NCBI GenBank assembly: GCA_934047225.1
Contig: OW203998.1
Location: 16,693,280-16,757,279, forward strand
DNA length: 64,000 bases
Reading direction: 5' to 3'
Source: Ypsolopha sequella
Lineage: Eukaryota > Arthropoda > Insecta > Lepidoptera > Ypsolophidae
Shown: piece by piece, positions 34,380 through 45,659 of the stretch
How positions within the stretch are numbered: the first letter of the stretch is position 1
How the letters are laid out: the number at the start of each line of letters is the position of its first letter
The notes under the pieces: generated by a model
What the model was told of the DNA's origin: nothing
The model's input: the letters and a program-made list of their open reading frames with translations, nothing else
Database searches by the model: none
Made by a program: the position numbers and the translations under genes

Positions 34380-34556
34380 CTAAAGCGGATTCTAAAGGCT
34401 TTAATTTTAGTTTTAGTGCTGTCAAAACTTAAATTTTTCCAAAGTAATTTAGCTTCTAAATCTAACACTTAAGGATTTTTTTGCGATGAAGAAAATTTAG
34501 TTTTGACAGCACTAAAACTAAAAGTAAAGCCTTCAGAATCGGCTATATTATCGACA
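34380..34556. mobile_element. Miniature element with about 50-bp inverted repeats (family E)
   Basis: The left arm GGATTCTAAAGGCTTTAATT continues TTAGTTTTAGTGCTGTCAAA; the right arm is its inverse (TTTGACAGCACTAAAACTAA, then GCCTTCAGAATCGGC). About 170 bp, non-coding. The near-complete sister copy is at 45660-45832. Confidence 0.75.
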
Positions 34557-35135
34557 GAGAATAAAGTAATCGATGCCATAAAAAGGTTTTTTTTTGCAAA
34601 ATGAGCAGCTTCTAGTCTTGGTCAAGGCAGTAATTTTCCAAAAGCTTTGAATGTAGTTTTTATTTTCTCCACAATCGATGACGAGAGTCTTTTGAGCAAC
34701 ATTTCTCTTATCTCTTTTATTTTAGATTTTCCTCGGCGCTATCTCAATGCGACAACCTGACCCCCGTTCATTAATTAACACTTTCGTCAGGTTCCAACAC
34801 TGACAGCAGGATAGCGTATACAATTTTCAACAAGTGCGACAGAGACGGCAATAGAACTCGTGTCGCGAACCCTAGTTTATGAACGGGCCCCTGTATGAAC
34901 CTTTTTTTGCTAAAAAAGACACACAAAACAGGGGTTGCGTTTCGAAAAATTATTTCTTCGTGCACCTGTATGGAGTATTATAGATAGTTATATTACAAAT
35001 ATTATGTTTTTATCTTAGTATTGAAGGCTTTTGTTTTCAGATACTTGATATTCCGCAGCTTTTACATTTTCTGTGCATTTCTCCTTTTAATACGAGTATG
35101 TATGTTAATAACCTAAAAAGGTACGTATTGCATCA
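34557..35135. other. No gene; possible small fold-back near 34760-34892
   Basis: CCCCCGTTCATTAATTAA near 34761 and TTTATGAACGGGCCC near 34877 are roughly inverse, hinting at another miniature element. Otherwise nothing was recognised. Confidence 0.35.
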
Positions 35136-35835
35136 GTTTTAACCAAAGATTTAAAATTTTAGATAAGCCCTGGCACCTAAAATCTATTGCATTGTTTTTT
35201 AAAATAATAACATGTGCGCAATCTGTCTACCTACGGTCAGCAAACTGATCAGACTACTAAAGTCGTAAAAATTCAAAACTTTAAGTGCACTTAAGGCGTC
35301 CAACTATCACTGTGTTCAGATGAGCACTGATTCCAAACGTGTGAGCGTCATATGTAAAAGTTTTAGCGTCCCTGTTACTCCATATGCGAAAAAACCCTCA
35401 GTGCGAGAGGGACGGATTCGTGGAAAAGTAGCAAAAAGTCAGTTTTTTACTAATATAAAATGTACTAAAGTTGCTATTAAAATTTCGTTTAACCAGGTCC
35501 TAGATACTGTTAAAGCCCATCTAATAAAATATAACTGCAGTCATTCTAATATGTCATTCTAAATCGCCAAACCAGGAGAATTGGTGTCGAAAACGACCTC
35601 ATTTCAATAAATATTTTTATCGAGCTGAATTTCTCCAATCGCGTTTCTATTTTAACAGATCCCTAGAAAAAGATTCCAAAAATAATATACTGTTTTATCA
35701 AAATAATACAAGTTCTTAAAGTGTCAATTTTTTTCCGTAGCGCCTAATTTTTTTGGTGGAAACATTTTGGTGCTGTCATACTACGGTAAGGGCTTACCTT
35801 TACTTTTGAAATCTTTGGTTTTAACCCAATAAAAT
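35136..35835 (-). repeat. Dispersed repeat C, interrupted copy
   Basis: Reverse-orientation copy of 10325-10612. Its two halves are 35136-35349 (ending ATTCCAAACGTGTGAGCGTC) and 35749-35835 (starting GGTGGAAACATTTTGGTGCT). The TTAA-family element 35350-35748 sits between them, at the site that reads TTTAAATAGG in the empty copy. Confidence 0.75.
35350..35748 (+). mobile_element. TTAA-flanked dispersed element, copy 3 (nested)
   Basis: The body is TATGTAAAAGTTTTAGCGTC through CCGTAGCGCC and TAA. About ten bases of the left end and its TTAA are lost at the junction; the right junction keeps TAA. Comparison with the empty site at about 10400 places the insertion at TTAA. Confidence 0.8.
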
Positions 35836-36264
35836 ACCAAGTACCTAGATCATAGGTGCTGACTCCACCAACATCACATTATGTAAACGAAGATAACCAT
35901 AATTCTATAACCTGTTGGCTAATTTGCAAAAAATCGATCCTGATCGAAACTTCATCGAGAGAACAAGTTAACCAAATGAAACAAAACAGTTTTAAAAAAT
36001 AAGGTCACAAGATATTGCAAGACAGCCCATCCATACGAATATCGATGTTGCGAAATTGATGACAAAATAGGGGAGTTGTGTTGACGTCATCCAATAAGTA
36101 AAAGTGGGACGCAATCTTATTAGCGCCTTCGAAAAGTAAAACTGGTCAAGTGTAAGTATGACTCAATGTGTTCAATTGGTTCTATTTTTAGGGTTGCGTC
36201 AAAAAATACGAAAAAACTTTGATTAGGTGAATTTGAAAATTGGTATGGAAACGCAGAAAGTAAA

Positions 36265-36354
36265 GTAAATCTGGATGTGAGGAGCTCTGAACCGGAACTC
36301 GAACCCGGGACATCTCATGTATCGGGCGATTGCTTTACCAGTAGCCTAAGCAAC
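36265..36354 (-). mobile_element. tRNA-derived SINE head
   Basis: The minus strand reads GCTTAGGCTACTGGTAAAGC (A-box-like), AATCGCCCGATACATGAGAT, then GTCCCGGGTTCGAGTTCCGG (B box GGTTCGAGTTCC) and CAGAGCTCCTCACATCCAGA. The last segment matches the SINE pieces at 12252-12300. Imperfect arms rule against a functional tRNA. Confidence 0.6.
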
Positions 36355-37016
36355 ATCTCCGTATTCAAACTACATCAAAATCGTATGGAATGTGGGAAAC
36401 CGCTCCAAGCGGACAGTAGCGAAACTAAATACTTTATATTCTCTGCCTAAGTTCAGTTTCAAACGCAACTATACGGAGATGTTTTCATGCTTAGGGTACA
36501 GCCATTGAGCTACTTTAGTTCACAACACAATCCGCGAATTTACCCATGGGGATATCACATAGACGAATACGCATATCGCAATGATATGTGCAGGTACTCA
36601 CTTTATAGTGAGTCACTTGACACCTAGAGGACGCTAGTGTATTCAAAGCTAGTCAAATATCATTATGCCCTACCGTCACATATTATAGCATCGGATAGTG
36701 AAGAATACACATTACCCCTATCGAAACTATGATAGAGAATCTGCGTTTCCACACCGCAATGATATATTGTTAACTTGTATCTCCGGCGATGAATCATTCG
36801 CCAAGTGTTTAAATATAGAAATTTAATTCTATCATAGTTTACCTTTTTAATTAAATAAAAAATTTAATAAAAAATATCAATTTAATTCTTAGAACGTGAT
36901 TTGTTTAGGTTTAGTTTAAATTCGTTTAAATACAAGTTAATCCGAGCATTGTCTGACGAATAACGCTTTAAAATGTATTTTCAGTTACCTAGTTAAGATT
37001 ACATCATTAAGGGCCT
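36355..37016. repeat. SINE-tail fragment and unassigned sequence
   Basis: 36735-36842 (GCAATGATATATTGTTAACT through CATTCGCCAAGTGTTTAAAT to AATTCTATCATAGTTT) matches the tail at 12328-12406 and the ends of the fold-back at 54858-56628. The remainder is unassigned. Confidence 0.5.
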
Positions 37017-37141
37017 GTTTCACCACTTCTAGATAAGTGATATCCAGAAGATAAGTTTAAAAATGGAACACATTTTGTATGCGTTATATGTCACATATAA
37101 CTATCAGGCACTTATCTGGAAGTGGTAAAACAGGCCCTTAG
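37017..37141. mobile_element. 125-bp miniature inverted-repeat element
   Basis: The left end is TTAAGGGCCTGTTTCACCAC and the right GTGGTAAAACAGGCCCTTAG. The interior also pairs (TCTAGATAAGTG with CACTTATCTGGA). The TTAA flank on the left and TTAG on the right suggest a decayed TTAA duplication. Confidence 0.75.
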
Positions 37142-38149
37142 ATTTGTAAATTATCATGTGAAGTTGAGTTCTTATTACCTAGGTACTTATATAACTGGAT
37201 CTCCAAGTCCAGTAGTAACTCATTAATGTAACTAGAAAACATTATACACGCCAAAATAATCCTTGAATCCTGAAAATTTTCGTTTTTATTTGTAGTCATT
37301 CTGTGCATGTCTAAGATCCCTTGGTACGGAACCCAAAATAAATGCGAAAACCAATCTAACAAGTTCATAACTTCTATAACTTAGCAAGGGCCGGCTAAAT
37401 AAATATTGGGATATGCATGAGCCAAGTTAGATTAACCTCATTAAAGTTTGAGAATACGGGGACCGTCCAATATCGACGGAGGTCAGCTTAACTGGTTCAG
37501 AATATGCTGGAAGTTGCATTAGTTTGAAGTTTGGGCGTCTTTACGAGGTATGCATAGCGCAATGCACTATTTTGCTTTACATGTTGTAGTAAATTTACAG
37601 GAGGTGAAACTTACATATTTGGATTTAGAACATTGCCCCGTTTTACAAAAGAAAAGCTACGGCATCATGTCGTACCTAAGAGGCACAATCTTACGATTAG
37701 ATTCCATAAAAACCTGTTTCAAATTCAACTAATCAATTTTGTAAAATATGCATGGGCATAGCCAGGGTGGTGGGGTTTGGGGTTTTAAACCCCCCCCCGC
37801 CCCCGAAAATTTTAAAATATTACAACCCTTCCCCGCTTTGACGCTTTCCGTGTCGAGTGCCAATAGCAGCTGCTAGAAGCGTTTTGCGTTTACAAACAAT
37901 TTGTTACAAAATAATTAATACAATTTTATTTCATATAATCTTTTGTCGTTTTAATTTATTGTACCCCCCCTGTTTCAATGCTTTAATTATAGAGAAAAAA
38001 GGGCCGTTCAGAAAACTCGCGATTTCGAGGTGTTTTCATTTATTATTTTGGAATATTAAAGGGATGGGTTTTGAATATGACGGCCGTTTTATATAAATAT
38101 CACTATTTTTATTGTATGCAGGAAAATCGCTTGCTTAGAGAACCAAAAT
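37142..38149. other. No gene; single hAT-like end near 37752
   Basis: GCATGGGCATAGCCAGGGTG at about 37751 resembles the end of the nested element at 14598, but a matching opposite end was not found. Other sequence is AT-rich with C-runs. Confidence 0.35.
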
Positions 38150-38345
38150 CTCGAAATGGTTTAATGAGCCGTATTTTAGAACTTGTGGTCTAAAAAACCT
38201 CATCATGATGAATAATATTTTTACGAAAAACAACTTTCATTTGACTTCGTGTGACGTCACATGAGAAAAGACTGTTCAGAAATGTAGAAATGTGCGTGTG
38301 TTTTTTGATGACAGATAAGAAGACAGACAGAGACAGATCGCTTTT
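38150..38345 (+). repeat. Paired-TGACGTCA repeat D, copy 4 (truncated)
   Basis: It shares GCCGTATTTTAGAACTTGTG, the first TGACGTCA (38252-38259) and a GACAGATAAGAAGACAGACA stretch, then stops at the ACCGACTTCAAAAAAGGAGG repeat. Confidence 0.65.
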
Positions 38346-38530
38346 TAACCGACTTCAAAAAAGGAGGAGGTTCTCAATTCGACTGTATTATTATTATATA
38401 TATTTTTTGGTGTTGTTACTCCATAACTCCGTCATTTCTGAACCGATTTGAATAATTTTTTTTTGTTTGGAAGAGTGTACTTCCAGGTAGGTTCCATTTT
38501 GGGTTTGGTCATGGTCTGATGAAGGTCTTC
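38346..38530 (+). repeat. ACCGACTTCAAAAAAGGAGG-type retroelement fragment
   Basis: TTTTTAACCGACTTCAAAAA followed by GGAGGAGGTTCTCAATTCG is a phrase I know as common in lepidopteran retroelement 3' regions. Class is uncertain; non-coding here. Confidence 0.45.
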
Positions 38531-38674
38531 AGAGATAGGCAGTTTAATTTGGATTAGAATATATTGCTTTGTTTCATTAAAATCGGGTGTCGGAAGAAAA
38601 AGTTGTCATTAAAGATTTTTGGAATTCACTTTTCTACAGTTAGAAGATGGTTAAAGTTAGAAGCTATGATTTCG

Positions 38675-38812
38675 CTTAGATCAAATTATGTTAAGGTGTG
38701 TTAATTCAAAAACCATTTCAAGATTTAGGTTCAATAAGCCATATTTTAGAACTTGTGGTCTAAAAAACTCATGATGATGAATATTTTTACGAAAAAGCTG
38801 CAACTAGTTGCA
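38675..38812 (+). repeat. Paired-TGACGTCA repeat D, copy 5 (left end only)
   Basis: It carries GGTGTGTTAATTCAAAAACC, then TTTTAGAACTTGTGGTCTAA and CGAAAAAGCTGCAACT, then departs before the first TGACGTCA. Confidence 0.65.
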
Positions 38813-39859
38813 GCAATTGTTTAACAGATGGTGATACCTCCATTAATGATACGGGTTAGGTACTATAATAATAATAACTGAAAATTCTAAAGCTAAGTAT
38901 ATTAAATACTATCAAAAACTGTAAAAGAAAAGAGCTGTGTCTGTCTGTACATTGATGAGATTCCAAAAAAAAAGTAATTTTAGTTAGTTGATATTTCGTG
39001 CATCACGCAAAAATCTACTGAACGGGTTTTGATGCGGTTACCACTTTATGATTCTCAGCAGTGAACCAAAAATTACAAAGAAAGAAGGAAGAGAGATCGC
39101 TGTTCGATAATTAACTTAAAAACCTGGATACTTTTTACTGCGGGGTTCATAAAGGATTAACACTGTGACCGCATTATCTTCTTCCAAGCGGACGAAGTCC
39201 TATGTTTAAGTAATATCTTAACGACAAACCCCTAAAATACGTAAATTTAACGGTTTTTTACCAAAAGTGTTGCCGAATGTTCCTTTATTGTTTTAGATAA
39301 AATAAAAAAATTAATATAAGCCGCGTATATCGAAAATGTTATCTAGATTAATAATAACCAAAAATAATGTTTGAAAACATCCACGATCTTGCCATAATAT
39401 GGTTTGTCCTGAAACAAGTTTTCAATTTTTCGTCAGCGACGAAATCGGCACGATTGTATTGTCCTCGCAAGTTTCATGGAGCGTGCACCTTATAGCGAAA
39501 TGGAACAGCATGATATTTGGCCACGCCTACAACTGAGTTAGTTGCGTCATGACGACCATCCTTCATATCAGAAAGAAAGAAAACATAAGTTAATAAATTG
39601 TAGAAGCCCAAGAGCTAAGATCCCATCTCAACTTTATAGGTCAGGTAGGACGCAGTCGAGTTTGGCTAATGGCTCACATTCTATACGTTCATTCTCGGTA
39701 CCTAATCCTCCTACACGATGAATACCTCCATCCTCCATCTTTACAGTCGAGTGGATACTTCTGACATATCTTGCATTGCGGTCTGATAGTGCTCCATCAA
39801 CTATTCGGTAAGAGGAAAGCGACTGGAATTATCCGAACAGATGAAGTGAAGTCAATCAA
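38813..39859. other. No gene recognised
   Basis: AT-rich to mixed sequence without supported exon or element borders. Confidence 0.35.
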
Positions 39860-39867
39860 CCGTAGAT

Positions 39868-40130
39868 CAGTGGCGCGCACAAAACTTTTTGCGGGAAAAG
39901 CAAACAATTGGTCAGGAACAACAATAAAAAAAATATGAAAAAATTTAAATATCACTTTGAAAAAAAAAAATTTGTATGACGCCAGGGTAGACAATGTCTA
40001 CCCTAGAGTGAAAATTTCCTATACAAACTTTTTTTTTTCAAAGTGATATTTAAATTTTTTCATATTTTTTTTATTGTTGTTCTTGACCAATTGTTTGCTT
40101 TTCCAGCAAAAAGTTCTGTGCACGCCACTG
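39868..40130. mobile_element. hAT miniature element with perfect 8-bp target duplication
   Basis: A 263-bp near-complete palindrome. The left end is CAGTGGCGCGCACA and the right end TGTGCACGCCACTG. The flanks CCGTAGAT (39860-39867) and CCGTAGAT (40131-40138) are identical. The arms run about 110 bp at high identity and meet around GGGTAGACAATGTCTACCC. No coding capacity. Confidence 0.9.
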
Positions 40131-40196
40131 CCGTAGATACTTATGTCATTATGTCTTATATCATAGATATCTAAACCGAGGAGAGTTAGAGTTTAT

Positions 40197-40670
40197 TACA
40201 CCTCAGCTCGCATTCAAGTTTCACCCCCACTTCTCCTTGCCTCAGCGGGGCTGAATCGGGGGTCGGGCGGCAGGGCGGTCCATATTAGGCTGACTACAAA
40301 CGCGCGATCATTTAGGTATTTTCTTTTTACAGTGAATATAATGGCTTTTTCATTTTTATTTTATAGCCTGCAGCTGCTTTATACTAATATCAGTTATATT
40401 ATACAAAGTTTCAGATCTAATTTCAAGTATTCATTGAATGCTATCGGTTTATTGCACGGTTTGGAGGTAACTTTGTAATTTTTTTCTATCGAGAAAATTT
40501 AATGTAATCAAGTTTTCACCATAGCGTTGACATAGCATTAGTTTCGTACAAGCATGAATATATATTTATATGAGTATATAGATATATGGTATATATAAAT
40601 ATACCATGTAGGTATCTATATTTCAAAGTGATTGTTGCAGTATTTGTTGGTATAAAACAGGGTCATGCGA
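40197..40670 (+). repeat. Repeat M, copy 2
   Basis: It matches 21424-21815 over its length, with an extra TATATATAT-rich insertion (about 40545-40625) and small differences. Shared landmarks are CTGAATCGGGGGTCGGGCGG, AGCCTGCAGCTGCTTTATAC and TTGCAGTATTTGTTGGTATA. Confidence 0.7.
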
Positions 40671-40873
40671 AATTCATATATTTGTATTTTTTGTACCGTA
40701 TGGGCCTCAAAGAATTTACTACTAAAATATACATGTTGTTCTGTTTAATTAAATTACTTACCTAATTAACAGACTTAGTAAATAACCCGCATCGTTTTGT
40801 TCAACGGGTGAGAAAAACAATCTAACATAAACACTTTTGCAAACATTATTTGTATTTGTGTAGTCCAGGGGGG

Positions 40874-41057
40874 TGGTGGCGTGCCTGAACCTTTTTGCTG
40901 AAAAAGCAATGACTAGGTAGTACCTAAAAGAATATAAAAAATATGTATATTGTATAGCACCAAGGAGGCCATAATTTTTTTTTTACTTTACTTTTTTTAC
41001 TAGTCGTACTTGACATAGCCATTGCTTTTCAAGCAAAAAGTTCCAGGCACGCCATTG
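40874..41057. mobile_element. hAT miniature element, relative of 39868-40130
   Basis: The left end is TGGTGGCGTGCCTGAACC and the right GGCACGCCATTG; the inner TTTTTGCTGAAAAAGCAATG pairs with CATTGCTTTTCAAGCAAAAA. The flanks CAGGGGGG and CAGGGGGC match at 7 of 8. It shares the GGCGTGC and TTTTTGCT terminal motifs with the 263-bp element. Confidence 0.75.
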
Positions 41058-41104
41058 CAGGGGGCCTATTCCGGAGATCAGTCGAGGATTTCTAAAATTC
41101 GATT

Positions 41105-41445
41105 TAATAATAGTTTATGCTACAAGGGCGCAAGTAATTTATTGCTCTTACGCCCGTGTATCATACTACATTTTTCAATGCATAGTGTGAGGAAATAAAA
41201 CAAACATAATCTTGTGAACTTTTAATTATAATTGGCTCAAAAGGACTGTATCCAGAGCCGTTAAACAGTGGAAAAAAAAGTATATCATTTATAGTACACA
41301 GGAAAGGCTGCAGGTTAGCCAACCATTGTAAATAAATAAAAAAAAAAAATAATAAAGCCCTAGGGCAAAATAATCGACTTTCTGTTCGGTTTTGATGCAT
41401 AAAAAGTGGGCCTTTACGAGCAATTGCATTGAAAAAATATTTATA
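41105..41445 (-). mobile_element. Dispersed repeat A, copy 2
   Basis: Opposite-orientation copy of 8370-8757. It includes GGCTGCAGGTTAGCCAACC and GATGCATAAAAAGTGGGC. Compared with copies 1 and 3 it lacks the segment holding AACACTCGCTACGCTCG. Confidence 0.75.
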
Positions 41446-41757
41446 TTTCGACTAATAAAACGAGTTTTTACGTTCAAGAAGGCAAATTTGACAGACTGGG
41501 AGTTACCTCCTGGAGTTCTAAACGTTACTATCTACAAAGAATTTTCACAGACGTTCAAGAAAAATACCAGGATTCACAAATAAAATCCAGCACAAGGATA
41601 TTTTTCAAATACCTGACCTATTCATATTCCTTTCTGAAAGGTTGCCATGAAAAGGGGATTACCGGTTTCAGACAAACTTCCGGCTTAGAAGTTCCGTTTG
41701 CAGACCTCTAGTACAGTTTGTCAAGAACATGTCATCTATCGGTAAGGGAAGGTTCCG

Positions 41758-41850
41758 TAATATTTTTGATCTACTCCCATATTGCAATAAGGTAGGCACA
41801 ACATCAAAAGTGGTTTTATAAGTACCTACATTGTTTGACCAATGTTATAT
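41758..41850 (+). repeat. Dispersed repeat L, fragment
   Basis: CTCCCATATTGCAATAAGGT, ACATCAAAAGTGGTTTTATA and AGTACCTACATTGTTTGACC match copies at 4118 and 7345. Confidence 0.6.
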
Positions 41851-42102
41851 CCATTATATCCTGTTCTGAAAATGTATAATTAAGTATAATTATTTGCAAG
41901 CAAATTTACAAAAATTCGGTGTACAGGTATTGTGCAAAAATGCGTCGTTCCAGCTATGCGAGCACGTACGCGTCGATTAGATAAATTTGACAGATAGAAT
42001 CGATAAATTCTAAATGATAACCCTTATTGAAATTAAATAAGAGCTACATTTTTATTTATCGAATCGATGTCGAGTCGATACCAAGTTCATGCTAGCAGAT
42101 TC

Positions 42103-42190
42103 GAACTTCGGTAGCGCAGTCATTAGCGCGCCTGTCGTGTAAGCAGGAGGTTACAGGTTTAAATCCAGGCCTGATTATTTTTTTTTAAAT
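42103..42190 (+). mobile_element. tRNA-like sequence (Thr-like loop), SINE head or pseudogene
   Basis: A-box-like TAGCGCAGTCATTAGCG, an anticodon arm CCTGT-CGTGTAA-GCAGG with a TGT triplet, and a B box GGTTTAAATCC are in the right order, followed by a long T run. Acceptor and T-stem pairing is poor, so it is unlikely to be a functional tRNA. Confidence 0.5.
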
Positions 42191-42289
42191 ATTTGTGCTT
42201 TTAAATTTGTTTCTGATTGACATTATTACGTCTGCAATGTTTAGAGCAACCTTCAAAATTTTGTCTCACATAACAGGTTTCAAGTTTCC

Positions 42290-42510
42290 TATTATATCCA
42301 TCCATCCATCACCTTAGTTCGTGCACTGCTGTACATAAGCCTTTTCAGGACTTTTCTACTCCCGGCGGTCATCCTGGAAGAATTGCCCATACTCACACAC
42401 GCTGGGCAGGCGGATTGGTGAGCGCGGTGCCGGAACCCTCGCACCAGTGAAGCCGCTGCCCGTCACAGTCTGTTCCATATAAGGCCCGGCTATTAGGGAA
42501 GGATATACCT
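42290..42510 (+). repeat. CACTGCTGGACATAAGCC-type repeat, copy 1
   Basis: Closely matches 53227-53455: CGGCGGTCATCCTGGAAGAA, CTGGGCAGGCGGATTGG, TTCCATATAAGGCCCGGC. The opening resembles the 'ACTGCTGGACATAGGCCT' phrase of lepidopteran RTE elements. Confidence 0.6.
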
Positions 42511-42526
42511 CCATACATACATAGCC

Positions 42527-42760
42527 TCTAAGATAAGCAAGCTGAAGTGGCAGTGGGCTGGCCACATCAGCCGAAGAACCGACAACCGATGGGGGAGAAA
42601 GTTTCTTGAGTGGAGACCACGAACCGGCAGACGCAGTGTAGGACGCCCGCCAGCTCGCTGGACTGACGATCTAAAAAAGATTGCTGGTAGTGGCTGGATG
42701 AGGATGGCCGAGGATAGAAAAATGTCTCTGATGGTTTGGATTCGATCACCCTTGCTAGTA
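42527..42760 (+). mobile_element. RTE-clade LINE, 3' coding end
   Basis: An unbroken plus-strand frame translates SKLKWQWAGHISRRTDNRWG, RKFLEWRPRTGRRSVGRPPA and RWTDDLKKIAGSGWMRMAED, the C-terminal region of RTE-type reverse transcriptases. The reverse-transcriptase core is absent; a 5'-truncated copy, as is usual for LINEs. Confidence 0.8.
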
Positions 42761-43974
42761 GAAATATCTTTCAGAGATAAGCTCGCCTTTTGCTGAAACT
42801 GTAAGTTTACTGATACTTGTAATACGTTTTATTCTTGTGTGCAATAAAGAGTTTTGAACTGAATTGAAATGAGTTGTACGACTAGGCTGTTCGGTTTGTT
42901 CGTCGCCACGCCCGCCTAACAACATGCCATTTCTTTTGCACTCGTTGTATTTGTATAATCTATCCTGCTGTCGTCGTCGGCGGGCGTTCGAACTGAACGC
43001 AGTCCGAACTTGTATCTACAGTTATTTATTGGACTATATTCGCATAGTATTAGTTAATCCACGAATTTCTAACTAAATGACGCAGCACACTGAGACTCGT
43101 ATCAAAGTAGAAGGACGAAAGCGCACGCAAAAGCTAGTTATCAAATCAATCTGCTTCGTACAAATCACGTCTCCTAAACGAAGTTATAAGGGTTTCCATC
43201 TCACAAAGTGCCCTCAAATTCCAAGCCACCTAGTAAGTTGGTAAGTAACTCACACAAAAGGTGTGCACCTCACTTCAATTACTTGAAGAGGGTTCAGAAT
43301 GAAATGAAATATGAAAATAACGGTAAAACTAAATTCTAACGTCCATTTTCCGTGTTTTCGTGCCATTGAACAATTGACCTGCTTTAGAAAAGTGTGCAGG
43401 TTTGCTGTCTGTATTCCTTTTTCGGGTTCCGTTCCTCTGTTTGTCTGTCCGTATGTCACGGATCTCTAGCTCGTAGACGGAATATTTAGGGATACGTACC
43501 TTGAATACTATGAATTCCGTAAGTTTGTAATTTTTGTTCAAATTATTTAAATCTAATAAGCTCAAGGCGCGAGTCCTACTCGCTCTTGACAGGTTTTTAT
43601 GATATTGTAAGTACGTAGTGAAATAGTATGGAAACTATTTTGATTTTTAAATGGATTCTGTGAAATTTAATAGTTTTCGTAATATGGTATTTTATTTTAC
43701 AGTGATTCAGTATTTGAAAATATAATATGTATTGTAGTCCTGTAAATAGGTACTCACCTTACTTGTAAAGCTAGGTAGTTCCGCTACATCTATGGGTATT
43801 TTTTCAATTATAATAAGTTATCTAATCTCTGTAATCAAATTATAATACTAACAAACTTTTTGATCGTGTTAGCGACACAAGACGACAGAGCGCCCCTACC
43901 GGACGAGCGTGGCAACAATTTGAGTGGTTATAAAACGCTGGATATAAAAGGCCAGAATAGTTGTTTATTTATTT
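42761..43974. other. No gene recognised
   Basis: Mixed sequence. A GTTCCGTTCCTCTGTTTGTC phrase near 43430 recalls the GGTTCC-type repeat. No exon was supported. Confidence 0.35.
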
Positions 43975-44362
43975 TCAATGCAAGTGCTCGTAAATGCCCA
44001 CTTTTTATGCATCAAAACCGAACAGAAAGTCGATTATTTTGCCCTAGGGCTTTTTTATTATTATTTTTTCATTTATTTACAATGGTTGGCTAACCTGCAG
44101 CCTTTCCTGTGTACCATAAATGTCATACTTTTTTTTCCACTGTTTAACGGCTATGGATAAAGTCCTTTTGAGCCAATTATAATTTAAAGTTCACAAAATT
44201 ATATTTGTTTTATTTCCTCACACTATGCATTGAAAAACGTAGTATGATACACGGGCGTAAGAGCAATAAATTACTCGGTTACGTTTCAAACACTCGCTAC
44301 GCTCGTGTTTTAAATCGTCCTCGTAATTTATTCCTTTGCGCCCTTGTAGCATAAACTACTAT
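43975..44362 (+). mobile_element. Dispersed repeat A, copy 3
   Basis: Near-full-length sister of 8370-8757, with the same order of landmarks and the same ends (CAAGTGCTCGTAAATGCCCA to CTTGTAGCATAAACTACTAT). Confidence 0.8.
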
Positions 44363-44476
44363 TATTTATTTTATTTGGCGTACACAGCAGGTTACAATCC
44401 AAGATGTGACAATAGATTATTACAAAGGTTAGGAGCTAGACTGTCACCCAAAAAAGTCATGGTTCAACCTGCACTC

Positions 44477-44868
44477 TTAAGGCGCTACGGAAAAAAATGA
44501 CCCTCTTAGAACTTGCATATTATTATCTACTTCAGTAAATAATGTATTATTTTGATAAAATTGTATATTATTTTTGGATTTTTTTTCTAGGGATCTGTTA
44601 ATCAGAAACGCGATTGGAGAAATTTGGCTCGATAGAAATATTTATTGAAATGTGGTCTTTAGAATGACATATGAACTGCAATTATATTTTATTAGATGGG
44701 TTTTAACGGTATCCGGTTGAACGAAATTTTGATAGCAACTTTAGTACATTTTATGTTAATAAAAAAACCGACTTTTTGCTACTTTTCTACGAATCCGTCT
44801 CTCTCGCATTGAGGGTTTTTTCGCATATGGAGTAACAGGGACGCTAAAACTTTTACATATCGCCTTAA
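44477..44868 (-). mobile_element. TTAA-flanked dispersed element, copy 4 (both ends intact)
   Basis: TTAAGGCGCTACGG opens and CATATCGCCTTAA closes the element. The body is the reverse of copy 2. The TTAA on both sides fits a target duplication. Confidence 0.8.
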
Positions 44869-45382
44869 CTACACATTATTTAAAATGTATGAAAAATCAG
44901 TATTTCCTTTGGTATTTTATTATAAAAACGAATAGGTACTGTGACCAACAAAGAAATTACTTACCTTGTGGAGTCTTAATTCTGGAGCAGGAAGTTTATG
45001 TTTATTTCTAGTACACATATAGTGTGGTTTGTGTGGAATTAGCCCCTAGCACTTTACTCGTGGTTCATTCCATAGATAAAGAAAAGAAAAAGTTTCCCCA
45101 CCAGCTGCCTCACACAGCTCATCACAAAGGGGGAACTTTTCTCTTATAACTAACTTTATTTATAATTAATTTTATAATTAAAACACAAATTTTATAATCA
45201 ACTGTAAAGCTTAAAGGTCAGCAGTGAAAAATAAACTGAGTCAATTGCTTGACTTTGTTTTACAATCATGGAAATGGAATTAGTAACGAGCGAAGGGCTT
45301 GTGGGAGTTAAATTAACACGAATAAGGGTTGGAGAATAACCGTGCTTTTAAATGTTTTTTTTTTGCACCTTTTGTGTTGTGA
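44869..45382. other. No gene recognised
   Basis: AT-rich sequence without features. Confidence 0.35.
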
Positions 45383-45494
45383 TATTTTGAGCCTGTGTGT
45401 ATTTTGAGCCTGTGTGTATTTTGAGCCTGTGTGTATTTTGAGCCTGTGTGTATTTTGAGCCTGTGTGTATTTTGAGCCTGTGTGTATTTTGAGC
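45383..45494. repeat. 17-bp tandem repeat, six copies
   Basis: The unit TATTTTGAGCCTGTGTG is repeated six times with no visible mismatch, plus a partial copy, implying recent expansion. Confidence 0.95.
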
Positions 45495-45659
45495 TAATAC
45501 GTAAGTATATTCGTTTCCAGCTCTAACTTAGTTAGTCAAGAGCTTATATTTTGAAAGAGACTACTGAAAGAGAAAAAAACGAATAAGTAAAGATATTTCC
45601 ACATATGTTTCATCTGCCTTTCCGTAACATAATCAATGATTAAAAACAAATTTGTAACA

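Noticed and set aside
42103..42175. Functional tRNA-Thr gene
   Set aside because: A TGT triplet sits in a 7-base loop, but T-arm and acceptor pairing is poor; more likely a SINE head or pseudogene.
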